The position numbers were made by a program, and so were the translations under genes. Source: Rhizobium laguerreae (GTDB taxonomy: Bacteria; Pseudomonadota; Alphaproteobacteria; Rhizobiales; Rhizobiaceae). Taken from it: a stretch of 64,000 nucleotides of DNA. This document shows positions 36,021 to 45,789 of the stretch, piece by piece. Position 1 is the first letter of the stretch; each line of letters opens with the position of its first letter. The stretch covers positions 678,541 through 742,540 of the forward strand of contig NZ_MRDM01000010.1 of the NCBI RefSeq assembly GCF_002008165.1. The letters are read 5' to 3'. The notes beneath the pieces were generated by a model. That model was not told the DNA's origin. It saw nothing but the letters and a program-made list of their open reading frames with translations, and did not search any database.

Positions 36021-36464
36021 TCAGCCGGCCAGCGCCTGAGGCGGCTGGTTCACGCTGTAACGCGCTTCCCGAAGGCTCTTTTTGAGGAAGATGGTATTCT
36101 CGTCAGGATCGGCCGAGGGCTCCTGGAAAGCGATATGGCTGATCTCGATGCCGGCGTGATCTTCGGCAAGGGTGAGCTGCGCGTAAACGGTGACGCCGCG
36201 CGGCTTGATTTCCAGATCGAGAACGACTTCGGGCTTGCCGCCCCACTCCAGAGTATAGTTGCCGCCAAGGCCGAAATTCACCGTGCCCGGATGAAAGAAA
36301 AGCTCCGCCGCCGAAGCGACGAGATCGGAAAGATTGCCGTAATACTCGAAGCGCAGCAGTGAAATAAGGTCAGAAGCATCCAGAAGGCGTAGTTCAGTGG
36401 CGACCGGGCTGATCGCGTCTGCGAGGATCTTTTCACGCTGGGTAGAGTGGGGGCATTTTTTCAT
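36021..36464 (-). CDS. Conserved hypothetical protein at the end of the flhB operon
   Basis: 147 residues, soluble, with an alternating beta pattern in the second half (VNFGLGGNYTLEW, VVLDLEIKPRGVTVYAQLTL). It starts 5 bp after the flhB stop, so it is almost certainly co-transcribed with the motor/export operon. No recognised domain. By position it could be a motility accessory protein; no function is assigned. Confidence 0.7.
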   Translation of the reverse strand: MKKCPHSTQREKILADAISPVATELRLLDASDLISLLRFEYYGNLSDLVASAAELFFHPGTVNFGLGGNYTLEWGGKPEVVLDLEIKPRGVTVYAQLTLAEDHAGIEISHIAFQEPSADPDENTIFLKKSLREARYSVNQPPQALAG

Positions 36465-36469
36465 TCGGC

Positions 36470-37567
36470 TTATCTTACCCGTTTGTTCTTGGCGTCCGCA
36501 GCGTAGACCCGGTGGATGAGCTCCGCTACCGCCTTATAGAAGACTGACGGGATGACACTATCGATCGAGACTTGCGCAAACATGGAGCGTGCAAGCGGCG
36601 GATCTTCGAACACCGGTATGCCGTTCTTCTCGGCGATCTCTCTGATTTTGAGCGCAATCAGGTCCTGACCCTTGGCCAGCACCACCGGCGCGTCGTTCTC
36701 TTCGCGCGCGTAACGCAGCGCCACCGCATAGTGCGTCGGGTTTGCAATCACCAGCGTCGCGCGGTCCACGTTGGCGATCATGCGCCGGCGCGCCCGGTCG
36801 CGCATCAGCGAGCGCTGCCGGCTCTTGACCAAGGGATCGCCCTGCGCCTGCTTGTTTTCTTCCTTGACCTCGTGCCGCGTCATCTTCAGTTCGGTGAACC
36901 AGTGATGGCGCGTCCAGAAAAGATCGGCGATCGCCACGATAGCCGTGGCGATCAGCATGACGATGATGATCTTGCGCATCGCCGCCGTCACGCGCACGAG
37001 GATCGTTTGCGGATCGGAGAACATCGCGTCGATCGAGCCGAAATATTCGCTCCTGAGCACGAAGAACAGGATCACCCCGACGACGACCACCTTGAACAGC
37101 GACTTTCCGAATTCGACCAGGCCGGGCACGCTGAAGAGCCGTGACCAGCCTTTGATCGGCGAGATACGCGAGGCCTGCGGGCGGATGCGCTCAAGCACCA
37201 GTGTCGGCAGATTCTGGAAGACGGAGGAGGCGACGCCGAATACCATGAACAGGATGAAGGCGGGCGCCAGCAGCGCGGCACTTGCCCAGCCGATCCGGAC
37301 GAACAGCGCCAGGACATCCGGCCCCGTCTCGATCTTCCACTGGTCGGGCTGTTCGAAGATGTCGCGCAGCATTTCACTCATGCGCCCGACGCTGTCGGGA
37401 AGGAAGAATACGAGGTAAATGAAGGTCGCAAGGATGGTCGCAAAGATCGAAAGTTCGCGCGAAGACGGCACGTTGCCCTTTTCCGCGGCATCGCTTTGCT
37501 TTTTCGCGGTTGGGGCTTCTGTTTTGCTGTCCTTGTCATCGTCTGCCAAGTCGCGGCCCTCCGTCAA
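36470..37567 (-). CDS. flhB: Flagellar type III export protein FlhB
   Basis: 365 residues. Basic N-terminus, four membrane helices (about 40-58, 88-112, 155-172, 198-218), then the cytoplasmic domain with the self-cleavage motif NPTH at 276-279 ([14 protein letters not shown]). Cleavage between Asn and Pro switches export from hook to filament substrates. It lies leftward, downstream of fliG after 215 bp that include a composite repeat. Confidence 0.96.
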   Translation of the reverse strand: MTEGRDLADDDKDSKTEAPTAKKQSDAAEKGNVPSSRELSIFATILATFIYLVFFLPDSVGRMSEMLRDIFEQPDQWKIETGPDVLALFVRIGWASAALLAPAFILFMVFGVASSVFQNLPTLVLERIRPQASRISPIKGWSRLFSVPGLVEFGKSLFKVVVVGVILFFVLRSEYFGSIDAMFSDPQTILVRVTAAMRKIIIVMLIATAIVAIADLFWTRHHWFTELKMTRHEVKEENKQAQGDPLVKSRQRSLMRDRARRRMIANVDRATLVIANPTHYAVALRYAREENDAPVVLAKGQDLIALKIREIAEKNGIPVFEDPPLARSMFAQVSIDSVIPSVFYKAVAELIHRVYAADAKNKRVR

Positions 37568-37583
37568 AGAAATAGGCCGCGCC

Positions 37584-37690
37584 TAATGCATGTCGCCCAA
37601 AAACGTGCAGCTCTTTTGGGATGACGACATGCATCAGAACAAAGACCTAAAGCGCGTCGCAAGAACCGAGTTCTATGCGACGCGCTCTAG
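37584..37690. repeat. Composite intergenic repeat, families D and C
   Basis: The first hairpin (37584-37635) has arms ATGCATGTCGCCCAAAA and TTTTGGGATGACGACATGCA (family D). A spacer with AACAAAGACC follows, then a second hairpin (37647-37690), CTAAAGCGCGTCGCA ... TGCGACGCGCTCTAG (family C). The same D-spacer-C order recurs at 42315-42417. It lies between fliG and flhB. Confidence 0.8.
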
Positions 37691-37782
37691 AGCACGGTCT
37701 ATTGTTGGAAGGGTAGTCGTCTGTGACACGGCGATCAACAGCCGCCTTTCGGCATGCCGGATTTGTCAACAGTCTCGACGTT

Positions 37783-38823
37783 TTAGGCGGCCGCCGAAGC
37801 GTCGCCTGCCTTTTCCTTGAGCTCGATCTGGCCGGAATTGGCCAGGCGAATCGCTTCCTGCGCCACGGCGCGGCGGGCAATCGCGATCTCGCGCGGATTG
37901 ACGCCGCCCATGCCGCTCTGCAGATCCGATTCGATCATGCGGCGCTGGCGTGGGCTGATGGCGGAGAGAACCGATTCGCGGATCTCGGGCGGCGACCCGC
38001 GTAGCGCGACGGTGAGCACGTCTGTCGAGATGTCGTTGAGCAGCATGACGCGGCTGCGCTGCGGCATGTACATGAGGTCCTCGAACAGGAAGATCTTCGG
38101 GCGAACCTTGTTGACCGACTCGCGGCTGATCGATTCGAGCGAGCTGAGCAGCGTGTCGACCTGCGGCTTGTCGAGTTCGTTCATGAGATCGGCAACCTTC
38201 GTCGAGCCGGCTGCATTGCGCTCTGCCTCAACCTCGGCAAGCAGCGTCATGACCTGGTTTTCGATGATCTGCGCAGCCTTCGGGCTGACCGCCTTCATGT
38301 TGACCGTTCTGTTCATGATGTCGGCGCGGCGGTTGTCGGGAAGCTGCAGCAGCACCTTGGCGCCGAAGGCGGAGGGCATCATCGAAAGAATATAGGCGAC
38401 GGTCTGCGGATGTTCGCGCAGCAGGAACTGTGCGATGAATGTCGGCTCCGCCTCACTGAGGCGATCCCAGATCGAGGTTTCGTAGGCCTGGAATGCGGTG
38501 CGGCGGCCGAGCAGGCTGTCGACCTCGTCGGGCGTCAGGCCTTCTTCAAGAATGGCCTCGATCGCCTTGGCGTTGTCCATCAGTCCGGCGCCCTCGGTGA
38601 AGAGGTCTTCGAACTCGGAGACGAGCAACAGGAGCTCGTCCGGCGGAATAGCGCGCAGCGACTGGGCGGATGAGATAATGGTCTGCAGTTCGGCCTGGGT
38701 GAAATATTTCAACAGCCGGCCGGCGACGCCCTTTCCCATAGCGAGAAGAACAGCCGCCGCCTTTTCAGCCTGGGTCAACGGTTTCCCGGCTAGTGCGCCG
38801 CCGAAATCGTCAAAGTCCATCAT
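37783..38823 (-). CDS. fliG: Flagellar motor switch protein FliG
   Basis: 346 residues, close to the usual 330-345. It has the three FliG domains: N-terminal (FliF-binding), middle (about 120-195, with LREHPQTVAYILSMM and QLPDNRRADIMNR), and C-terminal (about 200-340) with the charged torque helix segment LRGSPPEIRESVLSAISPRQ. It couples the stator (MotA) to rotor rotation. It is last of motA-fliM-fliN-fliG before the repeat. Confidence 0.96.
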   Translation of the reverse strand: MMDFDDFGGALAGKPLTQAEKAAAVLLAMGKGVAGRLLKYFTQAELQTIISSAQSLRAIPPDELLLLVSEFEDLFTEGAGLMDNAKAIEAILEEGLTPDEVDSLLGRRTAFQAYETSIWDRLSEAEPTFIAQFLLREHPQTVAYILSMMPSAFGAKVLLQLPDNRRADIMNRTVNMKAVSPKAAQIIENQVMTLLAEVEAERNAAGSTKVADLMNELDKPQVDTLLSSLESISRESVNKVRPKIFLFEDLMYMPQRSRVMLLNDISTDVLTVALRGSPPEIRESVLSAISPRQRRMIESDLQSGMGGVNPREIAIARRAVAQEAIRLANSGQIELKEKAGDASAAA

Positions 38824-38851
38824 GGTCTAACCTCTCCGTCCCACACAGGGA

Positions 38852-39439
38852 TCAGGCTTTTTTCGTACTCAAAACTTCAATCAGTTTCACACCGAATCGC
38901 GTGTCGTCGTTATCAAGCACCGTAATTTCGCCGCGGGCAATCCTGCGGCCATTCACCATGATCTCGACCGGTTCACCGATCTTCTTGTCGAGGGCGATCG
39001 TCGCCCCTTCATTGAGGTTCATCAGGCCGGAGACCTGCATGCGGCTGGTGCCGAGCATGATCTGGACGTCGATCGGGATGTCCATGATCAGGTCGAAGTT
39101 GGAATTCAAAGCGCTGCCGAGCGGGGCCGGCGACGCCTCGAAGGAGGGGTTGCTGCCGAAATCCATGCCGGCCGCCGGGTCGGCATCGCCGCCGCCGAAG
39201 TCGCCGCCGAAATCGTCGCTGCCAAACGGAGTTTCCGAAGTCTCGCCGCCAAAGGCCGCCAGGTCCGTTCCTGCTGCGAAGGGATCGCTCTGCAGGTCGC
39301 CGCCAAACTGCGACAGGTCGCCATCGGCATCCTGCTTCAGCACGCCGCGCAGATCGTCGATCGCCTGGTCGAGATCGGCTTCGCTGCCCGGAAGATCCAG
39401 GGAGAGGTCGCTGTTCTGCTGTGTTTTCTTCGTAGCCAT
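38852..39439 (-). CDS. fliN: Flagellar motor switch protein FliN
   Basis: 195 residues. The SpoA domain (about 110-190) has [20 protein letters not shown] and [19 protein letters not shown]. The N-terminal about 100 residues are an acidic Asp/Gly-rich extension ([16 protein letters not shown]) missing from enteric FliN of about 137 residues. It forms the lower C-ring with FliM and the docking site for the FliH-FliI export complex. Confidence 0.94.
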   Translation of the reverse strand: MATKKTQQNSDLSLDLPGSEADLDQAIDDLRGVLKQDADGDLSQFGGDLQSDPFAAGTDLAAFGGETSETPFGSDDFGGDFGGGDADPAAGMDFGSNPSFEASPAPLGSALNSNFDLIMDIPIDVQIMLGTSRMQVSGLMNLNEGATIALDKKIGEPVEIMVNGRRIARGEITVLDNDDTRFGVKLIEVLSTKKA

Positions 39440-39504
39440 GAAATCACTATTCCAGTTGAAACTTGCCTCAAACTGCCTTTGCAGCCCAAAGGCCAGAGAA
39501 CCGA

Positions 39505-40455
39505 TTAATTCATTAAATGACGGATGAGTTCGTCATCCGAGTTCATCGTATCCTTGACGCGGACCATGTAGTTTTCGCCTGAACGCCCGAACTCGCACAC
39601 ATACAATTCCTTGCTGTTGGCGCTGACTTCGACGCGCACCTCGCCGTGGTCGCGGAACGGAATGATGTCGCCGACCATCAGCTTCGATATCGTGCGCAGC
39701 GTCAGGTCCTGCAGCCTGACCTTCGCCTCGAGCGTGACATGTGAGCGGCGGACCTGGTCGCCGAGCTGTTCGGTCCATTCCGCTGAGTTGCTGCTGGCCT
39801 GGCGTTTCGGCTTCGGCGGCGTCACCTTGGTCTTGAGCAGTGCCGTCTGCGGAACGATCAACGAAAATTCCGAAACGATGCCGGCAAGCGTGATCGACAT
39901 GTTGATGGCGGCCGCGAATTCATCCGGACGATCCTCCTGCGGCCGGGCGCGCATGTCATGGCCGTACGGAGCCGAAAGGCTCGGTTCGAAACCGCCCGGC
40001 GCGTTGACAGCCGATCGCAGCACCTTGGCGATCTTGTCGAAGACCATGACCGCCAGATCGAGCTCGATGATCGACAGCAGCCGGTCGGCCGGTTCCTCGA
40101 TCGTATCGGCTGTGGCGCCAAGCAGATGCTCCATCAGCGTAATGACGAAGCCGTTGCCGCAGGCAAGCGTAATGTTCTGCGACCAGTTGCGCAGTGTCGC
40201 GTCGACGAGCGTGACGTTCGCGCTCAGGTCTTCGATGAGGTGGTTCTTATAGCCAATCTCGCAGCCGAGATAGTTGACCGTCACGTCGAGGCCGGTCTCG
40301 CTTTTGATGACGTCGGGAAAGAATTCGCTGTAGATTTCCCCGAAGGAGCTGCAGATCTTGGCGACCCTGCCTCTGTCGCCAAGCCCGCCTGTCAGCTTGG
40401 CGAGGAGGGCAGGATCCATTGCCGGTTTGTCATGCGAAGCATTGCTCATAGTCAT
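39505..40455 (-). CDS. fliM: Flagellar motor switch protein FliM
   Basis: 316 residues. N-terminal segment with [11 protein letters not shown], a weak version of the CheY-binding LSQxEIDALL motif; a middle CheC-like domain (about 45-225); and a C-terminal SpoA domain (about 235-310, [18 protein letters not shown]). The start codon directly adjoins the motA stop. CheY2-P is the expected ligand. Confidence 0.93.
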   Translation of the reverse strand: MTMSNASHDKPAMDPALLAKLTGGLGDRGRVAKICSSFGEIYSEFFPDVIKSETGLDVTVNYLGCEIGYKNHLIEDLSANVTLVDATLRNWSQNITLACGNGFVITLMEHLLGATADTIEEPADRLLSIIELDLAVMVFDKIAKVLRSAVNAPGGFEPSLSAPYGHDMRARPQEDRPDEFAAAINMSITLAGIVSEFSLIVPQTALLKTKVTPPKPKRQASSNSAEWTEQLGDQVRRSHVTLEAKVRLQDLTLRTISKLMVGDIIPFRDHGEVRVEVSANSKELYVCEFGRSGENYMVRVKDTMNSDDELIRHLMN

Positions 40456-41328
40456 TTAAGCCGCCTTGTTTTCGCCACCTGGGTTCATCATTTCCTGCTC
40501 AACCGCATCGATGGACGGACGCTCGTAAGCCGAGATCGTCTTGCGACCGTATTCGAGAGCGACCTGCGGTACCGAGCCGTTCATATAGGCAAGCAGCGTC
40601 TGCTTGACGATGACGTAGAGGCGGTGCTGCTTGTTGCGCACGACCTTGATCTGGGAGACCAGCGGCGAGCAGACGCAGTAGGACAAGAGAATGCCGAGGA
40701 AGGTGCCGACGAGCGCCGAGCCGATCAGGTGACCGAGCACTTCAGGCGAATCGTTGATGTGAGCCATCGCCTTGATGACGCCGAGAACGGCCGCGACGAT
40801 ACCGATCGCCGGGAAGGAATCGCCCATGATCTGGATCGCGTGGTAGGGCTTCATCTTGTCGTGCATGATGGTGTTGAGCTCTTCATCCATCAGCGCCTCG
40901 ATCTCGTGGCTGCGGGCGTTGCCGATGATGATCAGGCGCACGTAGTCGCAGATGAACGCCGTCAGTTCCTTGTTCTTCAGAACGGTCGGAGCCGATTGAA
41001 AGATCGTCGATTCGGCGGGATTGTCGATATGGGCTTCGATTTCGTTTCGCGACTTGGTGCGCAGGTCGCGCATCAGCGAATAGAGCACGCCGAGAGTATC
41101 GAGATAGTTACGTTCCTTCGGCACGGCATGCTTGAAGGCTTCGCCGAGCGCCTTACCGGAATCCTTCACCACCTTCATCGGGTTCGCCATGATGAAGCTG
41201 CCGAGACCGGCGCCACCGATGATGACGAATTCGAAGGGCTGGAACAGAGCGTTCACGTCACCGCCCATCGCCATGAAGCTGCCGATGACACAGCCGCAAG
41301 TCACTATAAATCCGATAATGATGTTCAT
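40456..41328 (-). CDS. motA: Flagellar stator protein MotA
   Basis: 290 residues from the ATG at 41328 ([20 protein letters not shown]), the usual MotA start; an ATG ten codons upstream is possible. Four membrane helices (about 1-20, 30-50, 165-190, 198-220) and a large cytoplasmic loop with charged rotor-facing residues. It forms the proton channel with MotB. It heads the leftward motA-fliM-fliN-fliG-flhB-orf147 unit and is divergent from flgF. Confidence 0.95.
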   Translation of the reverse strand: MNIIIGFIVTCGCVIGSFMAMGGDVNALFQPFEFVIIGGAGLGSFIMANPMKVVKDSGKALGEAFKHAVPKERNYLDTLGVLYSLMRDLRTKSRNEIEAHIDNPAESTIFQSAPTVLKNKELTAFICDYVRLIIIGNARSHEIEALMDEELNTIMHDKMKPYHAIQIMGDSFPAIGIVAAVLGVIKAMAHINDSPEVLGHLIGSALVGTFLGILLSYCVCSPLVSQIKVVRNKQHRLYVIVKQTLLAYMNGSVPQVALEYGRKTISAYERPSIDAVEQEMMNPGGENKAA

Positions 41329-41582
41329 CGTCAGCCCAATCTGAACGTTGCTTTTCATTGAGACCGATAGGGTTTCTGCCTTGCGTGAGGCTGATGAAAG
41401 GCCCGCTCGCGAGGCATTTCCGCGTGCCAGCTTCGCGCAAGCATCTGCCGTCAGTCTAAAGGGGACGAATGGGTGCCCATGCCCGTTTCTGAGATGCCGC
41501 CTCAGCGAAATCCCGGCCGAACCGCATAAGACGACGCCCGGCTTTTCGTTCCGTTCATCGCCAATGCTTGGAGCTTACCGAC

Positions 41583-42317
41583 ATGCAATCCGGTCTTTAT
41601 GTTTCTCTGTCGTCGCAGATGGCCCTCGAAAAGCGCCTGACCACCATCGCAGACAACATGGCGAACGTGAACACGACCGGTTTTCGCGCCACCGAGGTGA
41701 AGTTCGACGAGATGGTGGCAGCCACCAAGAACAAGCTGAACACCAAGGTCGCCTTCGTTTCCCAGGGCAACGACTACCTGAACGAGGGAAATGGCGAGTT
41801 GCAGCAGACCGGCAACATGCTCGATTTTGCCATCAAGGGCGATGCCTGGTTTTCGCTCGATACGCCGGCCGGCCGCGTCCTGACGCGGGACGGCCGCTTC
41901 ACGATCAAGGATACCGGTGAACTCGTCTCGATCCGGGGATATCCGGTTCTCGACGCCGGCGGCGCGCCGATCCAGCTCAACACGACAGGCGGCGAGCCGG
42001 CCGTCGGCAGCGACGGCATCATCTATCAGGGCGGCCGCCAGGTCGGCTCGCTCGGCCTGTTCGAGGCCGATATCAGCAAGGGTTACCTGCGCTACGAAAA
42101 CAGCGGCATCATGACCACCGACCAGCCGCGCGCCGTCGTCGACCGCTTCAATGTCGGCGTCGAGCAGGGGTATCTCGAAAACTCCAACGTCAACGCCATG
42201 CGCGAGATCACCCAGCTGATCGAAGTCAACCGCGCCTTCGAAAGCGTCTCGTCGCTGATGCGCGACAGCGAGGATTCCTTCAAGGAAGCCGTCCAGACGC
42301 TTGGGGGCAGCCGCTGA
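41583..42317 (+). CDS. flgF: Flagellar proximal rod protein FlgF
   Basis: 244 residues from the ATG at 41583. It has the rod/hook signature near the N-terminus (LTTIADNMANVNTTGFRATE) and the C-terminal helix (LENSNVNAMREITQLIEVNR). The middle (GDAWFSLDTPAGRVLTRDGR) is typical of FlgF/FlgG. It is separated from flgBC-flgG, as in S. meliloti, and heads the rightward unit before fliI. Confidence 0.93.
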   Translation: MQSGLYVSLSSQMALEKRLTTIADNMANVNTTGFRATEVKFDEMVAATKNKLNTKVAFVSQGNDYLNEGNGELQQTGNMLDFAIKGDAWFSLDTPAGRVLTRDGRFTIKDTGELVSIRGYPVLDAGGAPIQLNTTGGEPAVGSDGIIYQGGRQVGSLGLFEADISKGYLRYENSGIMTTDQPRAVVDRFNVGVEQGYLENSNVNAMREITQLIEVNRAFESVSSLMRDSEDSFKEAVQTLGGSR

Positions 42318-42417
42318 TGCATGCCGCCCAAAAGTGTCCGGCGGTTTTGGGCGACATGCACAAGAACAAAGATCCAAAATACGTCGCATGCAGCAAGCTG
42401 TACGCGACGTGTTTTAG
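42315..42417. repeat. Composite intergenic repeat, families D and C, copy 2
   Basis: The family-D hairpin (GATGCATGCCGCCCAAAA / TTTTGGGCGACATGCA), the AACAAAGATC spacer and a family-C hairpin (ATACGTCGCATGC ... GTACGCGACGTGTTTTAG) repeat the arrangement seen at 37584-37690. The flgF stop codon lies inside the left end. It is placed between flgF and fliI. Confidence 0.8.
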
Positions 42418-42432
42418 GGCGGGATTTGAAGC

Positions 42433-43833
42433 ATGAGCACCACGCTACTATCAGTGGACGGTCTTTCTCCGAAGCTGGCGCATCTGGCGGACCTCGTCGA
42501 CCGATACGCATCGCCGGAGTTCGCGGTTGCCCACGGCGGCCGCGTGCAGACCATCGCTGCAGGCCACTACACGGTTCACGGTCTCTCCCGCCATGTTCGT
42601 CTCGGCGAGTTCGTGGCCCATAAATCGGCCACCGGCATCCATCTCGGCGAGGTCGTGCGTGTCGAGCCGGAACTGATCTATGTCTGCCCGATCGAACCCG
42701 GCGAACCGATCGGTATCCACGATACCGTCATCCGCAAGGGCGCCTTCCGCATTTCACCGACGGACAGCTGGTGCGGGCGCACCGTCAACTCGCTCTGCGA
42801 GCCGATCGACGGGCTGGGCCCGATCACCGAGGGCCTCGATCGCCGCTCGATCTCCAATACCGCGCCGCCCTCGATGACCCGCAAGCGTGTCGAGACCGGC
42901 TTCAAGACCGGCGTGCGCGCGATCGACATCTTCTCGCCGCTCTGCCTCGGCCAGCGCCTCGGCATCTTCGCCGGTTCCGGCGTCGGCAAGTCGACGCTTC
43001 TGTCCATGCTCGCCCGCGCCGATGCCTTCGACAAGGTGGTCATTGCGCTCGTCGGCGAACGCGGCCGTGAAGTGCGCGAATTCATCGAGGATACGCTCGG
43101 CAGCAATATGAAGAAGGCGATCGCCGTCGTCGCCACCAGCGACGAGAGCCCGATGCTGCGCAAGATGGCGCCGCTGACGGCGGTCACCATCGCCGAGCAT
43201 TTCCGCGACAAGGGCGAGAATGTCCTCTTCATCGTCGATAGCGTCACGCGTTTCGCCCATGCGATCCGCGAGGTGGCGACCGCCTCCGGCGAACCGCCGA
43301 TCGCGCGCGGTTATCCCGCCTCCGTTTTCACCGAGTTGCCTCGCCTCCTGGAACGCGCCGGTCCCGGTCCCGAGGGCGCCGGCACCATCACGGCGATCAT
43401 CTCGATCCTCGTCGACGGCGACAATCACAATGACCCGATCGCTGATTCGACCCGCGGCATCCTCGACGGACATATCGTCCTTCAGCGCAGTCTCGCCGAA
43501 GAAGGGCGGTATCCCCCGATCGATCCGCTCGCCTCGATCTCGCGCCTTGCCCGCAAGGCCTGGACGCCGGATCAGGAAAAGCTGGTATCGCGGCTGAAGG
43601 TGCTGATCCATCGTTTCGAAGAGACGCGCGACCTGCGCATGATCGGCGGTTACCGCCAGGGTGCTGATCCCGATCTCGACATGGCGATCAAGCAGGTGCC
43701 GATTATTTACGACGTCCTGAAGCAGTCTCCGGGCGATCGTGACTCGCTCGACGCTTTCGCCGATCTCGCCGGCGCGCTCAAGGCTGCAGCCGGCATGGGC
43801 AATCAGGGCGCCCCTATTCAGAGGAGAGGCTAG
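42433..43833 (+). CDS. fliI: Flagellar export ATPase FliI
   Basis: 466 residues. F1-ATPase-like core with the Walker A motif GSGVGKST (about residues 180-187), Walker B NVLFIVDSVTRFAHA, and the PREPPIARGYPxSVF-type segment (SGEPPIARGYPASVFTELPR). It energises or unfolds export substrates at the flagellar base with FliH and FliJ. A FliH candidate lies far away at 57934. No FliJ was recognised next to it. Confidence 0.96.
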   Translation: MSTTLLSVDGLSPKLAHLADLVDRYASPEFAVAHGGRVQTIAAGHYTVHGLSRHVRLGEFVAHKSATGIHLGEVVRVEPELIYVCPIEPGEPIGIHDTVIRKGAFRISPTDSWCGRTVNSLCEPIDGLGPITEGLDRRSISNTAPPSMTRKRVETGFKTGVRAIDIFSPLCLGQRLGIFAGSGVGKSTLLSMLARADAFDKVVIALVGERGREVREFIEDTLGSNMKKAIAVVATSDESPMLRKMAPLTAVTIAEHFRDKGENVLFIVDSVTRFAHAIREVATASGEPPIARGYPASVFTELPRLLERAGPGPEGAGTITAIISILVDGDNHNDPIADSTRGILDGHIVLQRSLAEEGRYPPIDPLASISRLARKAWTPDQEKLVSRLKVLIHRFEETRDLRMIGGYRQGADPDLDMAIKQVPIIYDVLKQSPGDRDSLDAFADLAGALKAAAGMGNQGAPIQRRG

Positions 43834-43835
43834 AC

Positions 43836-44378
43836 GTGGCTGATTTCGACGACGAACGTATCGGTTCACTGAAGCAGCGCAGGAAAGCCGCCATCCTGGA
43901 TCGGTTTCTGACCTTTTCCGGCCTGGCGCTTGCCGGCGCCTCCGCCTTCTTTCCCTGGTACGTCTTCTTCAATGCGGACAAATTCGGCATCAATGTCGCC
44001 GCCAGCGAGAATTCGCGTGAACTGCCGGATTGGCCGGCCCGCAACGTCTTCAGCGTCTCGCCGCTTGCCATGGTCAACAGGAACGAGGCGGACAAGAAGG
44101 CCCCGCCGATCGATCCGCTGACGACGGCGACGGTCTCCGATCTCGGCAAGGAGCGCGATGGCCGCGCCATACAGGAAGATCAGCCTTTCCCCGGCAAATC
44201 TTCCTTCCGCCTGCTGCATGTTTCCAACGGCCGGGCGCTGATCGAGGATCCCTCGGGCATGTATGTGGTGCGCATCGGCTCGATCCTGCCCGACGAAAGC
44301 CGCCTTGCGACACTCGAGCAGCGCGACGGCAAATGGGTGATCGTCACCTCCAAAGGCGAGATCTACCAGAACAATTGA
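43836..44378 (+). CDS. Conserved hypothetical flagellar-cluster membrane protein
   Basis: 180 residues starting with GTG at 43836 behind a GAGGAGAGG ribosome site, 2 bp after fliI. Basic N-terminus, one membrane helix (about 22-45), then a periplasmic region. The last 60 residues (FRLLHVSNGRALIEDPSGMY, VVRIGSILPDESRL) look like a small beta domain such as the PilP/GspC homology region; that resemblance is only a visual impression. It sits where fliJ often follows fliI, but it has no coiled coil and is not FliJ. The terminator after it ends the flgF-fliI unit. Confidence 0.8.
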   Translation: MADFDDERIGSLKQRRKAAILDRFLTFSGLALAGASAFFPWYVFFNADKFGINVAASENSRELPDWPARNVFSVSPLAMVNRNEADKKAPPIDPLTTATVSDLGKERDGRAIQEDQPFPGKSSFRLLHVSNGRALIEDPSGMYVVRIGSILPDESRLATLEQRDGKWVIVTSKGEIYQNN

Positions 44379-44401
44379 ACCTTTCCGTAAACGCTGAAGG
44401 C

Positions 44402-44443
44402 AACAGGGGCTCCGCCGTGAACCGGCCGGAGCCCCTGTTTTTT
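44402..44443 (+). terminator. Rho-independent terminator after fliI-orf180
   Basis: A 13-bp perfect stem (AACAGGGGCTCCG/CGGAGCCCCTGTT, 44402-44414 and 44427-44439) is followed by a run of T. It lies 23 bp after the orf180 stop and separates it from the flgB operon. Confidence 0.88.
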
Positions 44444-44454
44444 ATTCCGTCATT

Positions 44455-44520
44455 TCTTAGATCGATTCCGATTTATGGAATGACGCAGCTATTCAAAGAG
44501 TTACAGCGTCGCGGCGGCGT
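44455..44520. repeat. Palindromic intergenic repeat, family A, diverged copy
   Basis: TTAGATCGATTCCGATTTAT, GGAATGACGCAGCTATTCAA and AGAGTTACAGCGTCG align with the left part of the copy at 6241-6343; the GACGCGC hairpin is lost or decayed. It lies directly upstream of flgB. Confidence 0.65.
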
Positions 44521-44612
44521 TCCCCCGAAAACCGCCTCGACGCCTGAATTCCCCGTAAGTCCCACGCAAGATTACCGCACTAGGTTCGGGACAGTAAAAA
44601 CGGAGAGTTCTC

Positions 44613-45005
44613 ATGCAACCGATCCAACTTTTCGACTTGGCTTCGCGGCAGGCGGAATGGCTGACGATCCGTCAGCAGGTTGTTGCCGGCAACATCGCGA
44701 ATGCCAATACCCCGAAGTTCCGCGCCAAGGACGTTACGCCCTTTGATGCGGTGCTCGACAATTCCGATATCAACATGGCGCGCACCAATCCGGCGCATCT
44801 CAGCGGCAACGATTTCAGCGACAGCGGCGATATCGACGTCAAGGACGCCGCGCTCGACCAGGAAATCGGTGTCCAGGAATCCGGCAATACGGTCGGTTTG
44901 GCCGAGGAGCTCTCCAAGTCGGGCGATATCAAACGCCAGTACGATCTGAACACTTCGCTGGTCAGTTCCTTCAACCGCATGATGTTGATGACGGTCAGGA
45001 GGTAA
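44613..45005 (+). CDS. flgB: Flagellar proximal rod protein FlgB
   Basis: 130 residues with [21 protein letters not shown], the rod-protein N-terminal signature, and a C-terminal helix ([18 protein letters not shown]). Ribosome site CGGAGAG. First gene of the ten-gene flgB-fliP series. Builds the rod just outside the MS ring. Confidence 0.93.
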   Translation: MQPIQLFDLASRQAEWLTIRQQVVAGNIANANTPKFRAKDVTPFDAVLDNSDINMARTNPAHLSGNDFSDSGDIDVKDAALDQEIGVQESGNTVGLAEELSKSGDIKRQYDLNTSLVSSFNRMMLMTVRR

Positions 45006-45009
45006 AGTC

Positions 45010-45426
45010 ATGGATCCGCTTTCAGCAGCAATGAAAATCGCCGGTTCCGGGCTCGAGGCGCAATCGACGCGCCTGCGCATCGTTTCGGAAAACATCGCCA
45101 ATGCCCGCTCGACCGGCGACACGCCCGGCGCCGATCCCTATCGCCGTAAGACGATTACCTTCGGCCAGCAGATGGATCGCAGCAACGGCGTCGAGACTGT
45201 CGGCGTCAAAAAGGTCGGCGTCGACGAAGGCGACTTCAGCACTGAATTCGACCCCAGCAATCCGGCTGCGGACCAGAAGGGCGTCGTCAAACTGCCGAAC
45301 GTCAATATCCTGGTCGAGATGGCCGACATGCGCGAAGCCAACCGCTCGTATGACGCCAATCTGCAGACCATCAAACAGACCCGCGATCTCATCTCCTCCA
45401 CGATCGACCTCCTGAAGAGCCAATAA
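45010..45426 (+). CDS. flgC: Flagellar proximal rod protein FlgC
   Basis: 138 residues, with [20 protein letters not shown] near the N-terminus and [20 protein letters not shown] near the C-terminus, both typical of FlgC. It lies 4 bp after flgB. Confidence 0.95.
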   Translation: MDPLSAAMKIAGSGLEAQSTRLRIVSENIANARSTGDTPGADPYRRKTITFGQQMDRSNGVETVGVKKVGVDEGDFSTEFDPSNPAADQKGVVKLPNVNILVEMADMREANRSYDANLQTIKQTRDLISSTIDLLKSQ

Positions 45427-45428
45427 TA

Positions 45429-45770
45429 ATGATCAGCAGCGTCCAGAATGTCAGCAACCTTTCGATGACCCGTGCGCTCGGCGCCGTCGACACCGAAAAT
45501 TCCGCCTCCTCGTCTGCCGCCACCATGTCGGGCGCCGCAGGAGCGGCCAACGGCATGAGCTTCGCCTCCGTCATGGGCAACATGGCGAGTGAGGCGGTCA
45601 ACAGCCTGAAGGGTGCGGAAAGCATGTCCTTTGCCGGTATCAAAGGCACGGCGACGACGCGTGAAGTCGTCGATTCCATGCTCCAGGCCGAGCAGACGCT
45701 GCAGACCGCGATTGCCATCCGCGACAAGGTCGTCTCGGCCTTTCTCGAAGTCACCAAGATGCAGATGTAA
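45429..45770 (+). CDS. fliE: Flagellar MS-ring/rod junction protein FliE
   Basis: 113 residues. The C-terminal half ([29 protein letters not shown]) matches FliE; the N-terminus is Ser/Ala-rich. It links the MS ring to the rod and is the first exported rod component. Confidence 0.9.
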   Translation: MISSVQNVSNLSMTRALGAVDTENSASSSAATMSGAAGAANGMSFASVMGNMASEAVNSLKGAESMSFAGIKGTATTREVVDSMLQAEQTLQTAIAIRDKVVSAFLEVTKMQM

Positions 45771-45789
45771 CTGATTTGAGGACGAACAC

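Noticed and set aside
44402..44443. Possible small RNA gene at a strong hairpin after orf180
   Set aside because: Position right after the stop and the T run fit a simple terminator; no promoter-like sequence was seen before it.
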